DNA of 64,000 nt, taken from contig NZ_JAEULM010000019.1 in the NCBI RefSeq assembly GCF_016793825.1, positions 124,001 through 188,000 on the forward strand. Direction: 5' to 3'. Made by a program: the position numbers and the translations under genes. This DNA is from Sphingopyxis sp. (GTDB lineage: Bacteria; Pseudomonadota; Alphaproteobacteria; Sphingomonadales; Sphingomonadaceae). The notes beneath the pieces were generated by a model that was given only the letters and a program-made list of their open reading frames with translations, was not told the DNA's origin and made no database searches. Every line of letters begins with the position of its first letter. Within the stretch, counting starts at the first letter, position 1. Below, one piece after another: positions 44,078 through 56,694 of this stretch.

Positions 44078-45049
44078 ATGAGCTGGCTCGTCTCCCTGCC
44101 CTGCACCCGCGACGAGGCCGAAGCGCTGTCGGGCGACGTCCCCGAACTCGACGCACTGGCCGACGCACCCGTCGTCGTGACGCGCGAGATCGACGAAGAC
44201 AGCGGACGCTGGCAGCTCGACGCCTATATGGACGACAGGCCGGATGCCACGTTGCTGAAACTGCTTCAGTCCCTCATCCCGAGCGCAAAAGGCAAAAGGC
44301 CGTCGGTCGAGGAGCTTGCCGAGCAGGACTGGGTCACGGTGTCGCAGCAAGGGCTCGAGCCGGTGCAAGCCGGCCGTTTCTTTGTCCACACCAGCAGCTA
44401 TGCCGACCGCGTACCTTCAGGCACCATCCCCTTCCTGATCGATGCGAGCCAGGCCTTCGGCACCGGCGGCCACGACACGACGGCGGGCTGCCTCGCGATG
44501 CTCGACCAACTCGCACGGCAGGGCATAAGCTCTCGCAATATTGCCGATATCGGTACCGGAACCGGCCTGCTCGCTTTCGCCGCGATGGCGCTCTGGCCTC
44601 GCGCCAAGACCATCGCGTCGGACATCGATCCCGCGAGCATTTTGGTCACACGCGACAATGCCGAGATCAACCGGGTACCGCTCGGCCGCGGCGGCGGGCG
44701 CCTCGCACTGGCGGTCGCGCCGGGGACCGATCATCCCGCGATCCGCCATCGCGCGCCCTATGATCTGGTCGTTGCCAATATCCTGGCCGGTCCGTTGATC
44801 ACCCTCGCGCCCGATATCGCAAGCGCCACGGCGTCCGGCGGCCACGCGATCCTTGCCGGCCTGATCGCGCGCCAGATGGACCCTGTGCTCGCCGCATATC
44901 GCGCGCAAGGCTTTCGGTTGGCCGCGCGCGGCGGCAGCGCCGAATGGCCCTGCCTGTTACTGGTGAAACGGCGTCGCTATGGATATCGGCGCAAGGAACG
45001 CGCCTTCCATCGCGCCAGCCCATCGGACGCCAGTTTCGGAAGCTGGTGA
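44078..45049 (+). CDS. prmA: Ribosomal protein L11 methyltransferase
   Basis: A 323-residue SAM-dependent enzyme that trimethylates L11. The N-terminal domain (to about 100) is followed by IDASQAFGTGGHDTTAGCLA, the SAM motif IADIGTGTGLLAFAAMALWP and DLVVANILAGPLI, all PrmA hallmarks. The C-terminal 30 residues are basic and extend past the usual end. The ATG follows the SDR stop without a gap. The gene ends 25 bases before the convergent phhA. Confidence 0.9.
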   Translation: MSWLVSLPCTRDEAEALSGDVPELDALADAPVVVTREIDEDSGRWQLDAYMDDRPDATLLKLLQSLIPSAKGKRPSVEELAEQDWVTVSQQGLEPVQAGRFFVHTSSYADRVPSGTIPFLIDASQAFGTGGHDTTAGCLAMLDQLARQGISSRNIADIGTGTGLLAFAAMALWPRAKTIASDIDPASILVTRDNAEINRVPLGRGGGRLALAVAPGTDHPAIRHRAPYDLVVANILAGPLITLAPDIASATASGGHAILAGLIARQMDPVLAAYRAQGFRLAARGGSAEWPCLLLVKRRRYGYRRKERAFHRASPSDASFGSW

Positions 45050-45074
45050 TTCCCCAGCGGGAGCAGCAGCCCGC

Positions 45075-45944
45075 TCAGGCTTTCGCCGTCGCATATTCCT
45101 GCGTGCCACATGTGATCACGTCGTCGTCGGACAGGATGTCGGCGATGGCAATCGGCGGCAGCGCATCGTTCGCGGCATAGAGTGGCGCAAAATCGGTGTT
45201 TACCGTCGTGTCGAGCAACTGTTCGAGGCTGTCGATCACGAAGTAATTCTGCTGGAAATCGTCGATCCGGTAATCGGTGCGCATGACCCGCGCCAGGTCA
45301 AAGCCGATGCGGTTCGGACTGTCGCTGTCCAGCGCGAAGACGCTCTCCGCATAACTGGACACGATCCCCGCGCCATAGATGCGCAGCCCCCCCGCTTCGC
45401 GGATCAGCCCGAATTCGACCGTGTACCAGTATAGCCGGGCGAGTTGCTTCAGCGCGTCGAACTTCAGGCTGCGCAGCCCACCCTCGCCATAGGCGACCAT
45501 ATAGTCGGCAAATACCGGGTCGGCGAGCATCGGGACATGGCCGAAGACGTCGTGAAAGACGTCGGGTTCCTGCAGATAGTCGAGCTGTTCCGGCGTACGG
45601 ATGAAATTGCCGGCGGGAAAGCGCCGGTTCGCGAGATGATCGAAAAAGACATCGTCGGGAACGAGACCCGGCACGGCGACGACCTGCCACCCCGTCGCAT
45701 CCGTCAACCGCGCATTGAGCTCGCGATAATCGGGAATTCCCGGCTTTTCGAGGCGCAGCACGTCGATTCCGCGCAGGAAGGCGTCCGACGCCCGGCCGGG
45801 CAACATCGCCGACTGGCGCGCAAACAGCCGGTCCCACATCGCATGCTCGTCGGCCGTGAAGGCATCCCAATTCTGCGCGATCGTCCAGTCGGCCGCGACG
45901 CCCTGCGGCGGAACTTCGTGAACATGAGTAAAGCCGTCTTTCAT
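45075..45944 (-). CDS. phhA: Phenylalanine 4-monooxygenase
   Basis: A 289-residue iron- and pterin-dependent enzyme turning phenylalanine into tyrosine. The iron ligands are the two His in HDVFGHVPML and the Glu in YWYTVEFGLIRE; RTPEQLDYLQEPD lies before them. It has no regulatory ACT domain, as usual in bacteria. The ATG at 45944 (MKDGFTHVHEVPPQG) is chosen; a TTG further upstream at 45974 is less likely. Confidence 0.94.
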   Translation of the reverse strand: MKDGFTHVHEVPPQGVAADWTIAQNWDAFTADEHAMWDRLFARQSAMLPGRASDAFLRGIDVLRLEKPGIPDYRELNARLTDATGWQVVAVPGLVPDDVFFDHLANRRFPAGNFIRTPEQLDYLQEPDVFHDVFGHVPMLADPVFADYMVAYGEGGLRSLKFDALKQLARLYWYTVEFGLIREAGGLRIYGAGIVSSYAESVFALDSDSPNRIGFDLARVMRTDYRIDDFQQNYFVIDSLEQLLDTTVNTDFAPLYAANDALPPIAIADILSDDDVITCGTQEYATAKA

Positions 45945-45983
45945 CGGCGAAGGCCTAACATGAAATAGTTGCAAATGAAACCT

Positions 45984-47318
45984 TCATGCGCGTGCGACTC
46001 CAAGCCAACGCGCCGTACGCGGAAGTCGCGGCAAGATGAGCCGATCGACGACCCACAGCAAGATCAGCGATGCCGCGAGCATCGGCAGCAGTGCGGCAAG
46101 CAGCAGGATGATTGCGGCGAGCCCCTTGAGCCGGGCCGGGTCGCGCGGCACCGGCGGCGCACCAAAACTATCGGCAGGCTTGCGGCGCCGCCACATCAGG
46201 AATCCCGAGATTGCGAGCGTGAACAACGCGAGGGCGGTGGCCACGCCGATCAACTGGTTCGCGAGCCCGAATAGCTGACCCTCGTGCCAGGCGATCCCAT
46301 ATTCGACGACCTTGTCGACCGGATGCTTGCCGGCGAAGCCGCTGCGCGCGACTTCTGTGCCCGTTTGCGCGTCATAGCTGACCTTGCGCACCAGCGGCCG
46401 GTTCTGGGTCTGGGTCGTCAGCGTCCAGACATCGCCGTTCGGCGGACCGAACATGTTGGGCGCGCCCGGTGCCTGAATGATCGCAGGCGCCGGCATATGC
46501 TCACCGCGCGCACGGATCAGGATATGTTCGAGGGGCACGCGCGGTCCCGGCTCCATCGGCATGGCGGCCATCATCGCATGGCCATGCGCCGGGCGCTGCT
46601 CAGCGCCGCCCTTCCAGTCCTGAACCCCCGCGACCCAACCCATTTCCGAACGCACGGCGCGAAAGCCGCTCGCCCAGACTTCGGTCCAGGGCAGCGCGGT
46701 AAAAAGCAGCACCAGCGCGAGACCCGATACCCAAAAGCCCGTCACGGCATGCAGATCGCGCAGCGCGGTCCGTCCGCCAAGCGAAAGACGCGGCCAGACC
46801 ACACCCGCCAATCCCCGGCCGCGCGGCCACCAGAGATACAGTCCCGACAGGATCATCACGATCGCCCAACTCGCCGCCAGTTCGACGAACAGCTTGCCGC
46901 TTTGGCCGATCAGCAAGCTGCCGTGCAGCCGCGCGAGCCACGCCGTCCAGCGGGCTTCGGGGTCGGCCGATCCGATCACCCTGCCTTGGGGTGAAACGGC
47001 AACGTCGCGTTCGCCCCCTCCGCGCAGCCCGACGTGGACGACCGCCGCGTCGCCACGCGCGGCCGGTATCCGGTAGAAGTAGAAGCTGGCGCCCGGAAAG
47101 GCGGCGAGCGCGGCAACCACTTGCGCATCGGCGTCCACCGCTCCTTCGGTGGGTTGGCCGCGCCAGGCCCGCTCCTCCCATCGGTCGATCTGCGGTTTGA
47201 ACAGATAGGCCGCCCCAGTCGCCGACAGGATCAGAACAAAGGGGATGACGAACAGCCCCGCATAGAAATGCCAGCGCCACAGCGTGCGATAGAGCGGAGC
47301 AGGACCGGTATCCGTCAT
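45984..47318 (-). CDS. PepSY-associated inner membrane protein
   Basis: A 444-residue membrane protein of the PepSY-TM family. It starts LYRTLWRWHFYAGLFVIPFV, with ILSATGAAYLFKPQIDRWEE, and has further membrane helices at about residues 150-170, 205-225, 350-370 and 405-425. Conserved His lie in WHFYAG and RDLHAVTGFW. These proteins stand beside siderophore or metal receptors and are thought to reduce or move iron across the inner membrane. It starts 12 bases after the TonB receptor stop, so the two are co-transcribed. Confidence 0.87.
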   Translation of the reverse strand: MTDTGPAPLYRTLWRWHFYAGLFVIPFVLILSATGAAYLFKPQIDRWEERAWRGQPTEGAVDADAQVVAALAAFPGASFYFYRIPAARGDAAVVHVGLRGGGERDVAVSPQGRVIGSADPEARWTAWLARLHGSLLIGQSGKLFVELAASWAIVMILSGLYLWWPRGRGLAGVVWPRLSLGGRTALRDLHAVTGFWVSGLALVLLFTALPWTEVWASGFRAVRSEMGWVAGVQDWKGGAEQRPAHGHAMMAAMPMEPGPRVPLEHILIRARGEHMPAPAIIQAPGAPNMFGPPNGDVWTLTTQTQNRPLVRKVSYDAQTGTEVARSGFAGKHPVDKVVEYGIAWHEGQLFGLANQLIGVATALALFTLAISGFLMWRRRKPADSFGAPPVPRDPARLKGLAAIILLLAALLPMLAASLILLWVVDRLILPRLPRTARWLGVARA

Positions 47319-47329
47319 CCCCCCTCTCC

Positions 47330-49342
47330 CTAGAAGCGAGCCCGAACGCCGGCCGAAATGGCGCGCCGTTCGACGGGGTAATAGTTCGCCGGGATCGAAG
47401 TCGGCGTCACGGCAGCGGTGATGGCCGCGCTGATGTCGCCGATCGCCTTTTTGCCCGTGATGTTGCGGACATCGACGAAGGCGTCGATCCCCTCGGCGAT
47501 CCGGGCGCCGCCCGTCACGCCGACCAGGGCATATCCCGGTGTGCGTTGCTCGTTGCGATAATCGGCGAAGGGACCTTGCGGTACCCATTCGAGGCTCGGC
47601 GCGATATGGAGCGCGTCGGTCCCCAGCCGCAGTTCGGCGCGATAGACATGGCGCGGAACCACCGGCAGGCGTCCGTCCCCGAATTCGGCATCGCCGCGAA
47701 AGCGAAAGTTGCTGTAGGCATAGACCTGCCGCAGCCGCAGCCAGTCCGCCGGGCTCCATTCGAGGGCGGCTTCGATGCCCTCATGGCGCGTCCGTCCGGC
47801 GTTGAAGGTCGATGCGGGGACGTCAGGTCCGACAGTGAATTGCAGCATCTCGCCCTTGATGTCGGCGCGATAGAGGCTGATGTCCCAGCCGATCTGCCCC
47901 GTCCTGCCGCGCGTGCCGATTTCCGCCGTCCACGCCCGCTGCGAGGCGAGCGGGACGAACGTCGCGATCTGGGCCAGCTCGTTGAAGCCGGGGAATTCCA
48001 CCGAGCGGCTGTAGTTGGCATAGACCTGCACGTCGGCGACCGGTTCGAACAACAGCCCGACCTTGGGCGAGAAGGCGTCGAAATCCCCCCGACCGACCGT
48101 GCCGGCCTGCGCCGGCGCCGCACTGTTGAAGGCGATGTTCTGCCGCCGCATCCCATCGGCATAGACTCCGCCCGCAACGAGCGTCAGCGTCTCGGCAGGT
48201 TTCAACCGCACCTCGCCGTATAGCGTCGCGGTGCGCGCATCCTGCTTTGCGTCGAACGTCTTGCTGCCGCGCTTGCCCGACACGTTGACGAAACGCTTCG
48301 AATTGATGTCGCCGATGCGCAGTTCGCCGCCGAAGGTCGCGGCGACCTTCTCGCCGTCATAATCGAAACGGAAGAACCCGCCCCGATCGACACTCTCCTG
48401 ATCGACGACCTGAAAGATCGGGTGGTACAGCGTCTTGGCATTGACAAAACCGCCCACGTCCAGCGTCAGCGCCCCCCAGTCGAAACGTGTCCGGTTCTGG
48501 AGCCGCAGCGAATCGATGTCGCGTGCCTGATCGCCTGCGAGGCTCGCCGCCGCGGCCTTGCGCGGCGTCGTCAGAGCCTCGGTATAGGTCAGTGCGCCGG
48601 GCAATTGCTGATTGATATTGTTGATGCTCGCGTAAAAGCGGCTCGTCACGATATCGCCCAGCTTCAAGCCGACATTGCCCTGGAAGCGTACGCTGCGGCG
48701 CCTGGCATGATCGCGGTCGCCGTCCGATCGGTCGACGCTGATCGCACCCCATGCATCGACGCGGTCGCTGGCGACGCCGGCAGACACCAGGCCGCGTACC
48801 ATGGCAAAGCTGCCTGCGTCGCCGCGGAGATAGATTCCGCCCGCAGTCCGCCCCGTCGGCGTGATGCCATTGACCGCGCCCCCCAGCGTTCCCGATCCGA
48901 AGCGCAAGGCATTGGCGCCCCGATACACCTCGAGATGATCAAAGAAGATCGGCTCGAGTTCCTGGAAGTCGCCATTGTCGTCGGCGAGGTTGATCGGCAC
49001 GCCGTCCTGGAGAAGCGTCAACCCGCGCATGTGGAAACCGCGCGACAACCCCGAACCCCGGATCGAAATGCGAACCTCCTGCCCATAGCGCGGCTGGAGG
49101 TAGACGCCGGGCGAAAAAGCCAGGGTGTCGCGCAGGCTGACGACCGATTTGTCGGCATAGTCTGCATACGGCACGACGTCGGCACCCCCTGGCGTAGCGG
49201 CCGCTCGGTCTTCTGCGGCGGCGGTTGCGGTCTGGGCGGTCACGATGATCGTGGAATCGGCCTCGTCGGCTTGGACGGGCGCGGCGGCGAAACAGGCGGC
49301 GAGCGCCAGCACGGGCGCTGCCCCGTGAATACGGGTTTTCAT
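47330..49342 (-). CDS. TonB-dependent receptor
   Basis: A 670-residue outer membrane receptor with a signal peptide (MKTRIHGAAPVLALAACFAA). The plug domain (about residues 40-165) includes VVSLRDTLAFSPGVYLQPR and SIRGSGLSRGFHMRG; the 22-strand barrel follows and ends in a terminal Phe (ISAGVRARF), needed for outer-membrane insertion. YRGANALRFGSGTLGGAVN is a typical plug motif. The substrate is not clear: a ferric siderophore or a metal complex is likely given the PepSY neighbour and the exported Cys protein upstream. Confidence 0.92.
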   Translation of the reverse strand: MKTRIHGAAPVLALAACFAAAPVQADEADSTIIVTAQTATAAAEDRAAATPGGADVVPYADYADKSVVSLRDTLAFSPGVYLQPRYGQEVRISIRGSGLSRGFHMRGLTLLQDGVPINLADDNGDFQELEPIFFDHLEVYRGANALRFGSGTLGGAVNGITPTGRTAGGIYLRGDAGSFAMVRGLVSAGVASDRVDAWGAISVDRSDGDRDHARRRSVRFQGNVGLKLGDIVTSRFYASINNINQQLPGALTYTEALTTPRKAAAASLAGDQARDIDSLRLQNRTRFDWGALTLDVGGFVNAKTLYHPIFQVVDQESVDRGGFFRFDYDGEKVAATFGGELRIGDINSKRFVNVSGKRGSKTFDAKQDARTATLYGEVRLKPAETLTLVAGGVYADGMRRQNIAFNSAAPAQAGTVGRGDFDAFSPKVGLLFEPVADVQVYANYSRSVEFPGFNELAQIATFVPLASQRAWTAEIGTRGRTGQIGWDISLYRADIKGEMLQFTVGPDVPASTFNAGRTRHEGIEAALEWSPADWLRLRQVYAYSNFRFRGDAEFGDGRLPVVPRHVYRAELRLGTDALHIAPSLEWVPQGPFADYRNEQRTPGYALVGVTGGARIAEGIDAFVDVRNITGKKAIGDISAAITAAVTPTSIPANYYPVERRAISAGVRARF

Positions 49343-49411
49343 GGTCTTTCCTTTGCTGAATGCAGTCACGGGCCACTCCGCACCGAAGTGCGGGCGACCG
49401 GTCGGTCTGGA

Positions 49412-49816
49412 TCAGGCGAAGGAAGGGGGGCCGGTACTGGGCGGAAGTGGGGACGCGATACCCGGCGCGAAACCGAGCACCCACAAGCCGAGCGGAGCAG
49501 CTTCCGTCTCGACGATCCTCTGGAGCAACATGGGCAGGACGGGGACCACGGGTGTCGCAGCAAGCGCGCCCCACGGGCAATGTTGCTGCCCTTCGCCCGC
49601 CTCGTGGTCGGCGGCCTTGTCGCCCGACCTTTCGATGGGGATCGTCATGGTGCCGCCCGGATTGGCCGGGTCCGAACAGACGCGAACCGTGATCGTTCCT
49701 GCCGCGTCGCTTTCGATCATCCAGCCCGGCGCGACCAGTACCCGCGCGGCGAGCGCGAGAATCAGCGGCAGCAGCAGCAACAGACCGGGACGGCGAAAGG
49801 CGGCGAGAATGCCCAC
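49412..49816 (-). CDS. Exported DUF2946-like small protein before the TonB receptor
   Basis: A 134-residue protein with one N-terminal hydrophobic segment (AFRRPGLLLLLPLILALAAR), then a short domain with Cys in TVRVCSDPA and QQHCPWGAL, and a second hydrophobic stretch in the C-terminal half. It resembles the small DUF2946-type proteins found next to metal receptors. GTG 49816 is proposed; a TTG at 49852 is also possible. It is 69 bases upstream of the receptor on the same strand, so it heads a metal-uptake operon. Confidence 0.65.
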   Translation of the reverse strand: MGILAAFRRPGLLLLLPLILALAARVLVAPGWMIESDAAGTITVRVCSDPANPGGTMTIPIERSGDKAADHEAGEGQQHCPWGALAATPVVPVLPMLLQRIVETEAAPLGLWVLGFAPGIASPLPPSTGPPSFA

Positions 49817-49866
49817 GAGCCGCGCCTTATGGCAGGGTCGTACGACTGACAAGCGGACATAATGTC

Positions 49867-51036
49867 CTATTCGGCTGGAGCTTCGTCGGTCTTCTTCCCC
49901 GTGCGGGTCCAGGGATAGAGGAACTGGCCCCAATATTTCTTCGGGACATCTTCGGGGATACCGTAATTCTGGGGCCACCGGTCTTTCGGCAGGTGGAACG
50001 TGCCGAAGATCTTGTCGATCCACGGAAAATGGATGGAGAAATTGACATCGAACGCCTCGCGCTCCAGCCCGTGATGCCAGTGGTGAAACCGCGGCGTCGC
50101 GACCCAATGACCCAGTCGGTTGAAATTGCCGCCGACATTGGCGTGGAGAAGCGACGACCAGACATAGACGAAGCCGATATAGGCCTGCATCACCGATGGG
50201 CTGAAGCCCAAGGTAAAAAGCGGCAGCGACGTGATGGCGCGCAGCAGGATGATCTCGACGAAGTGCATCCGCGACCCCGCCAGCCAGTCCATCGATTTCG
50301 CGCTGTGATGCACCGCATGAAAGCCCCAGAGGAACGGATAGCGGTGGAAGGTCCGGTGGAACCAATATTGGACGAGGTCCGACGCGACGAGCACGATCAG
50401 GAACTGGACGATCCAGGGCAGCGATGCGACCCCGGCGCGGAACGCATCCCAGCTATTGGTGTGCGCATTGACGAACTGTTGCGGTGCGAGCGCGAGGAAA
50501 CCCAGCACCTGCACGAACATCGTGCTGACCAGATAGTAGAATAGATCCTCGCGCCATTCGGTCCGAAACAGCCGTTGTGTCCGCCGGTGCGGAAAGGCCC
50601 GCTCAAGCGGGGCGAACATGAACCCCGTGACGAGCAGGTTCACGACGAAGAAGTCGAGCCCGAAGAAGATGCCCCAGTCCCGCGTTTCCTGCGGTTGCAC
50701 GTTCGATCCGCCCACCAGGATCGCGGCCAGCCCGATCATCAGCGCGGTCAGCCCCAGTACCTTTCGCGGCCGCAGCAACAGGCTCAGCAGCGACAGGCCG
50801 TAGCTGATCAGCAGCACGACGTGCACCGCGCCCCGAAAGCCGCCCCAGTCTTTCAGGATTTCCAGTTCGGGCGTCGCAAACCAATCGGGAAAGCGCAGCG
50901 CGATCACCATGAAAAAGCCAGCGATGGCGAACAGCAGCCCGAAAAAGCCAGACAGCCACCCACTCCCAAACCGCCGCACCTCGGTGTGCGATTCGAGATC
51001 GTGCATCAGCGTCTTGAGATAATCACCTCTTGCCAT
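49867..51036 (-). CDS. Sterol desaturase / fatty acid hydroxylase family protein
   Basis: A 389-residue di-iron membrane oxygenase. Five or so hydrophobic segments fill the first 190 residues. The histidine cluster is complete: HRTFHR, HAVHHS and FHHWHHG, which ligate two irons. Members hydroxylate or desaturate membrane lipids, carotenoids or sterol-like compounds. The substrate is unknown. It ends 50 bases upstream of the small exported protein gene on the same strand. Confidence 0.9.
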   Translation of the reverse strand: MARGDYLKTLMHDLESHTEVRRFGSGWLSGFFGLLFAIAGFFMVIALRFPDWFATPELEILKDWGGFRGAVHVVLLISYGLSLLSLLLRPRKVLGLTALMIGLAAILVGGSNVQPQETRDWGIFFGLDFFVVNLLVTGFMFAPLERAFPHRRTQRLFRTEWREDLFYYLVSTMFVQVLGFLALAPQQFVNAHTNSWDAFRAGVASLPWIVQFLIVLVASDLVQYWFHRTFHRYPFLWGFHAVHHSAKSMDWLAGSRMHFVEIILLRAITSLPLFTLGFSPSVMQAYIGFVYVWSSLLHANVGGNFNRLGHWVATPRFHHWHHGLEREAFDVNFSIHFPWIDKIFGTFHLPKDRWPQNYGIPEDVPKKYWGQFLYPWTRTGKKTDEAPAE

Positions 51037-51092
51037 TCGCCCCCCTCACAGCATTTTGTCCGTGCCGCCTGTGACGATACGCACGGCTTGTC

Positions 51093-54317
<3,225 letters not shown>

Positions 54318-54321
<4 letters not shown>

Positions 54322-54971
54322 CCTCGTTCCATCGCCAGTGCTTCGGTCGGTGGAATTTTCATGCCTTCGAAAGCCTGATCGGCATAGCGACCATCGATAT
54401 CGACCCAGTGCAGGAAAAGATGCGCCGACCAGCGGTTGGGATTGGGCATCAAGCGCCCGTGCGCGCGGTGAACACCCTGATAGAGAACTGCATCGCCCGG
54501 CAACATCGGTACCGAGCCATATGCCTCGTTGCCGAAATCCTCGTCAGCGCGTTCGCGGGGCGTTTCAATATGCTGCGATCCCACTTCGAGCGGCCATGCC
54601 TTGCCGTCGCTCGCGGCGAGCAGCAACGACAGGCTGTGTTCGCAGGCATAACGGTCAGAATGGATGCGGCAGATATCACCCGCGCGATACATGCGAAAAT
54701 AGCAATAGGTCGGACGCAGTTCGCGCCCGACGAGATTTTTCACGGCCGACGTCATTCCCCACAGGAAGGTGATCATCGGCATATATTGCATACCGTAAAC
54801 CTCGACCGCCTCGGTCTTCAACAGGTTCGATCCGCGTTTCAGCCGGTCGAACGATACGCCGGCACGCGCGAGATCGGATTTCAGCGTCCCAAGAAATGCG
54901 TGTGTGACGTCGGTCGGCAAAAAGCCGGGCAATGCGAGGTAACCATCGTCCCAATAATTGCCGTTGCTCAT
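54318..54971 (-). CDS. 2-oxoglutarate/Fe(II) oxygenase family protein
   Basis: A 217-residue oxygenase. The iron-binding H-x-D is in CRIHSDRYACEHSLSLLL and the distal His in AVLYQGVHRAHGRL, with the Arg for oxoglutarate nearby. It begins MSNGNYWDDGYLALPGFLPT. The substrate is unknown; some relatives act on proteins or nucleic acids. It overlaps recN by four bases (ATGA) and so is translated directly after it. Confidence 0.87.
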
Positions 54972-56635
54972 ACGCTCTCCAGCAGTCTTTCCGCCTGCGC
55001 GCGGGCTTCTTCGGTGACCTCGCTCCCCGAGAGCATGCGCGCGATTTCTTCCCTGCGACCTCGGCTGTCGAGCGCCCGGACGCCGGTGCGCGTTACCGTT
55101 CCCTCGCTCGATTTGGCGATGACGAAATGCGACCCGCCCTTGGCGGCGACCTGCGGGCTGTGAGTGACCGCCAGCAATTGCTTGCCGGCTCCGGCAAGCC
55201 TCGCCAGCCGCTCGCCGATCGCGCTCGCCACCGCGCCGCCGACGCCGCGATCGATCTCGTCGAAGATGATCGTGTCGGCGCCGCCCTCTTCGGCGAGCGC
55301 AACCTTCAGCGCGAGGATGAAGCGCGACAATTCGCCGCCGCTCGCTATCTTCGCGAGCGGAGCGAACGGCGCGCCGGGATTGGTCGAGATCAGGAATTCG
55401 ACACGGTCGATCCCGCTTTCACCCCAGCGGTCGGCCGGCAGGCGCTCGACGAGCGTCTGGAACCGGGCGGCGTCAAGCTTGAGCGGCACAAGTTCGCCCG
55501 CGACCGCCGCATCGAGCCGCACCGCCGCCTTCGCACGAAGCCCCGAGAGCGCCGTCGCGGCGTGAGTATAAGCGGCGGCGGTTTCCGCGACGGCAGCCTC
55601 CAGCTTGACGATGCCCGCGCTACCGCCCTCGATCGCATCGAGCCGCGATGCGAGATCCGCCGCCAGTTCCGCAAGATCATCGGGCTGGACGCCATGCTTG
55701 CGTGCCATAGCCCGCAGCTCGAACAGCCGTGTCTCCGCCGCCTCCAGTCGCCCGGGGTCATATTCCATGGCCCGCGCGGCTTCGTGGAGCCGCATCTCGG
55801 CTTCGTCGGCTTCGATGATCGCCCGATCGAGGCTTGCCAACGCCTCGGCGAGCAGGGGATGGTCGCCGGCCAGTTGATCGAGCCGCCGCGCCGCACCACG
55901 CAACAGCGCCGGGCCGCCCGCGCTGCCATCAAAGGCTTCCATGATCGTGCCGAGATCGCCCGCGATCTTCTCACCCTTCCGCATCGCCGCCCGCGCCGCG
56001 GCGAGTTCGGCTTCCTCGCCCGGCGCCGGATCCAGGGCCCGAAGCTCGGCAACGCAATGCTCCAGCCATTCGCGGTCGCGCTCAGCTTCGGCGATCGCGG
56101 CCTTCGCGGCCGCCAGCTTCTCGTCCGCTGCGCGCCAGGCCCGATGCGTCGCCGCTACGACGTCCGTGTCGGCGCGGGCATAGGCGTCGAGCAGCGCGCG
56201 ATGTCCGGCCGGCGCGAGCAGCCCGCGATCGTCATGCTGGCCATGGATTTCGACAAGATGGGTCCCAACCTCACGGAGCAGCGCAGCCGAGCAGGGTTGG
56301 TCGTTCAGGAAGGCGCGGCTCCCGCCATCGGCCTTCATGCTGCGACGGATCAGCAACGGCTCACCCGGTTCCAGGCCAATCTCGTTTTCCGTAAGCAGCG
56401 CAGCAAGCGGCGTACCGGATGCGGGCGGCGTGAAACTTGCCGTCACCTGCGCCTGGTCGGCGCCCTGCCGGACCAGCCCGCTGTCGGCACGCATGCCCAG
56501 CGCGAGCCCCAGCGCGTCGAGCAGGATCGACTTGCCGGCGCCCGTCTCACCCGTCAGCACACCAAGCCCCGCGTCGAAATCGAGGTCGAGCCGTTCGATC
56601 AGAACGATATTGGCAATGGACAAGGCGGTCAGCAC
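54968..56635 (-). CDS. recN: DNA repair protein RecN
   Basis: A 555-residue SMC-like ATPase for double-strand break repair. It starts with GTG at 56635 (MLTALSIANIVLIERLDLDF), Walker A is GLGVLTGETGAGKSILLDAL, a coiled coil fills the middle, and the C-terminal half has the signature SGGELSRFILALKVALAEEG, Walker B TIIFDEIDRGVGGAVASAIG and LAVTHSPQVAAKG. A LexA-type motif lies just upstream. It heads a chain of overlapping genes that ends with ligA. Confidence 0.94.
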   Translation of the reverse strand: MLTALSIANIVLIERLDLDFDAGLGVLTGETGAGKSILLDALGLALGMRADSGLVRQGADQAQVTASFTPPASGTPLAALLTENEIGLEPGEPLLIRRSMKADGGSRAFLNDQPCSAALLREVGTHLVEIHGQHDDRGLLAPAGHRALLDAYARADTDVVAATHRAWRAADEKLAAAKAAIAEAERDREWLEHCVAELRALDPAPGEEAELAAARAAMRKGEKIAGDLGTIMEAFDGSAGGPALLRGAARRLDQLAGDHPLLAEALASLDRAIIEADEAEMRLHEAARAMEYDPGRLEAAETRLFELRAMARKHGVQPDDLAELAADLASRLDAIEGGSAGIVKLEAAVAETAAAYTHAATALSGLRAKAAVRLDAAVAGELVPLKLDAARFQTLVERLPADRWGESGIDRVEFLISTNPGAPFAPLAKIASGGELSRFILALKVALAEEGGADTIIFDEIDRGVGGAVASAIGERLARLAGAGKQLLAVTHSPQVAAKGGSHFVIAKSSEGTVTRTGVRALDSRGRREEIARMLSGSEVTEEARAQAERLLESV

Positions 56636-56652
56636 CGAGCGTCCTTACCGCA

Positions 56653-56667
56653 GAACAAAATGCGAAT
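56653..56667 (-). promoter_or_regulatory. Probable LexA (SOS) box upstream of recN
   Basis: On the minus strand ATTC-N7-GTTC (plus strand GAAC-N7-GAAT) lies 17 bases upstream of the recN start. The alphaproteobacterial LexA box is GTTC-N7-GTTC, so there is one mismatch. Its position over the expected promoter fits damage-inducible recN. Confidence 0.6.
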
Positions 56668-56694
56668 CTATTCCTGCGAACAGGGTGCGGACGC

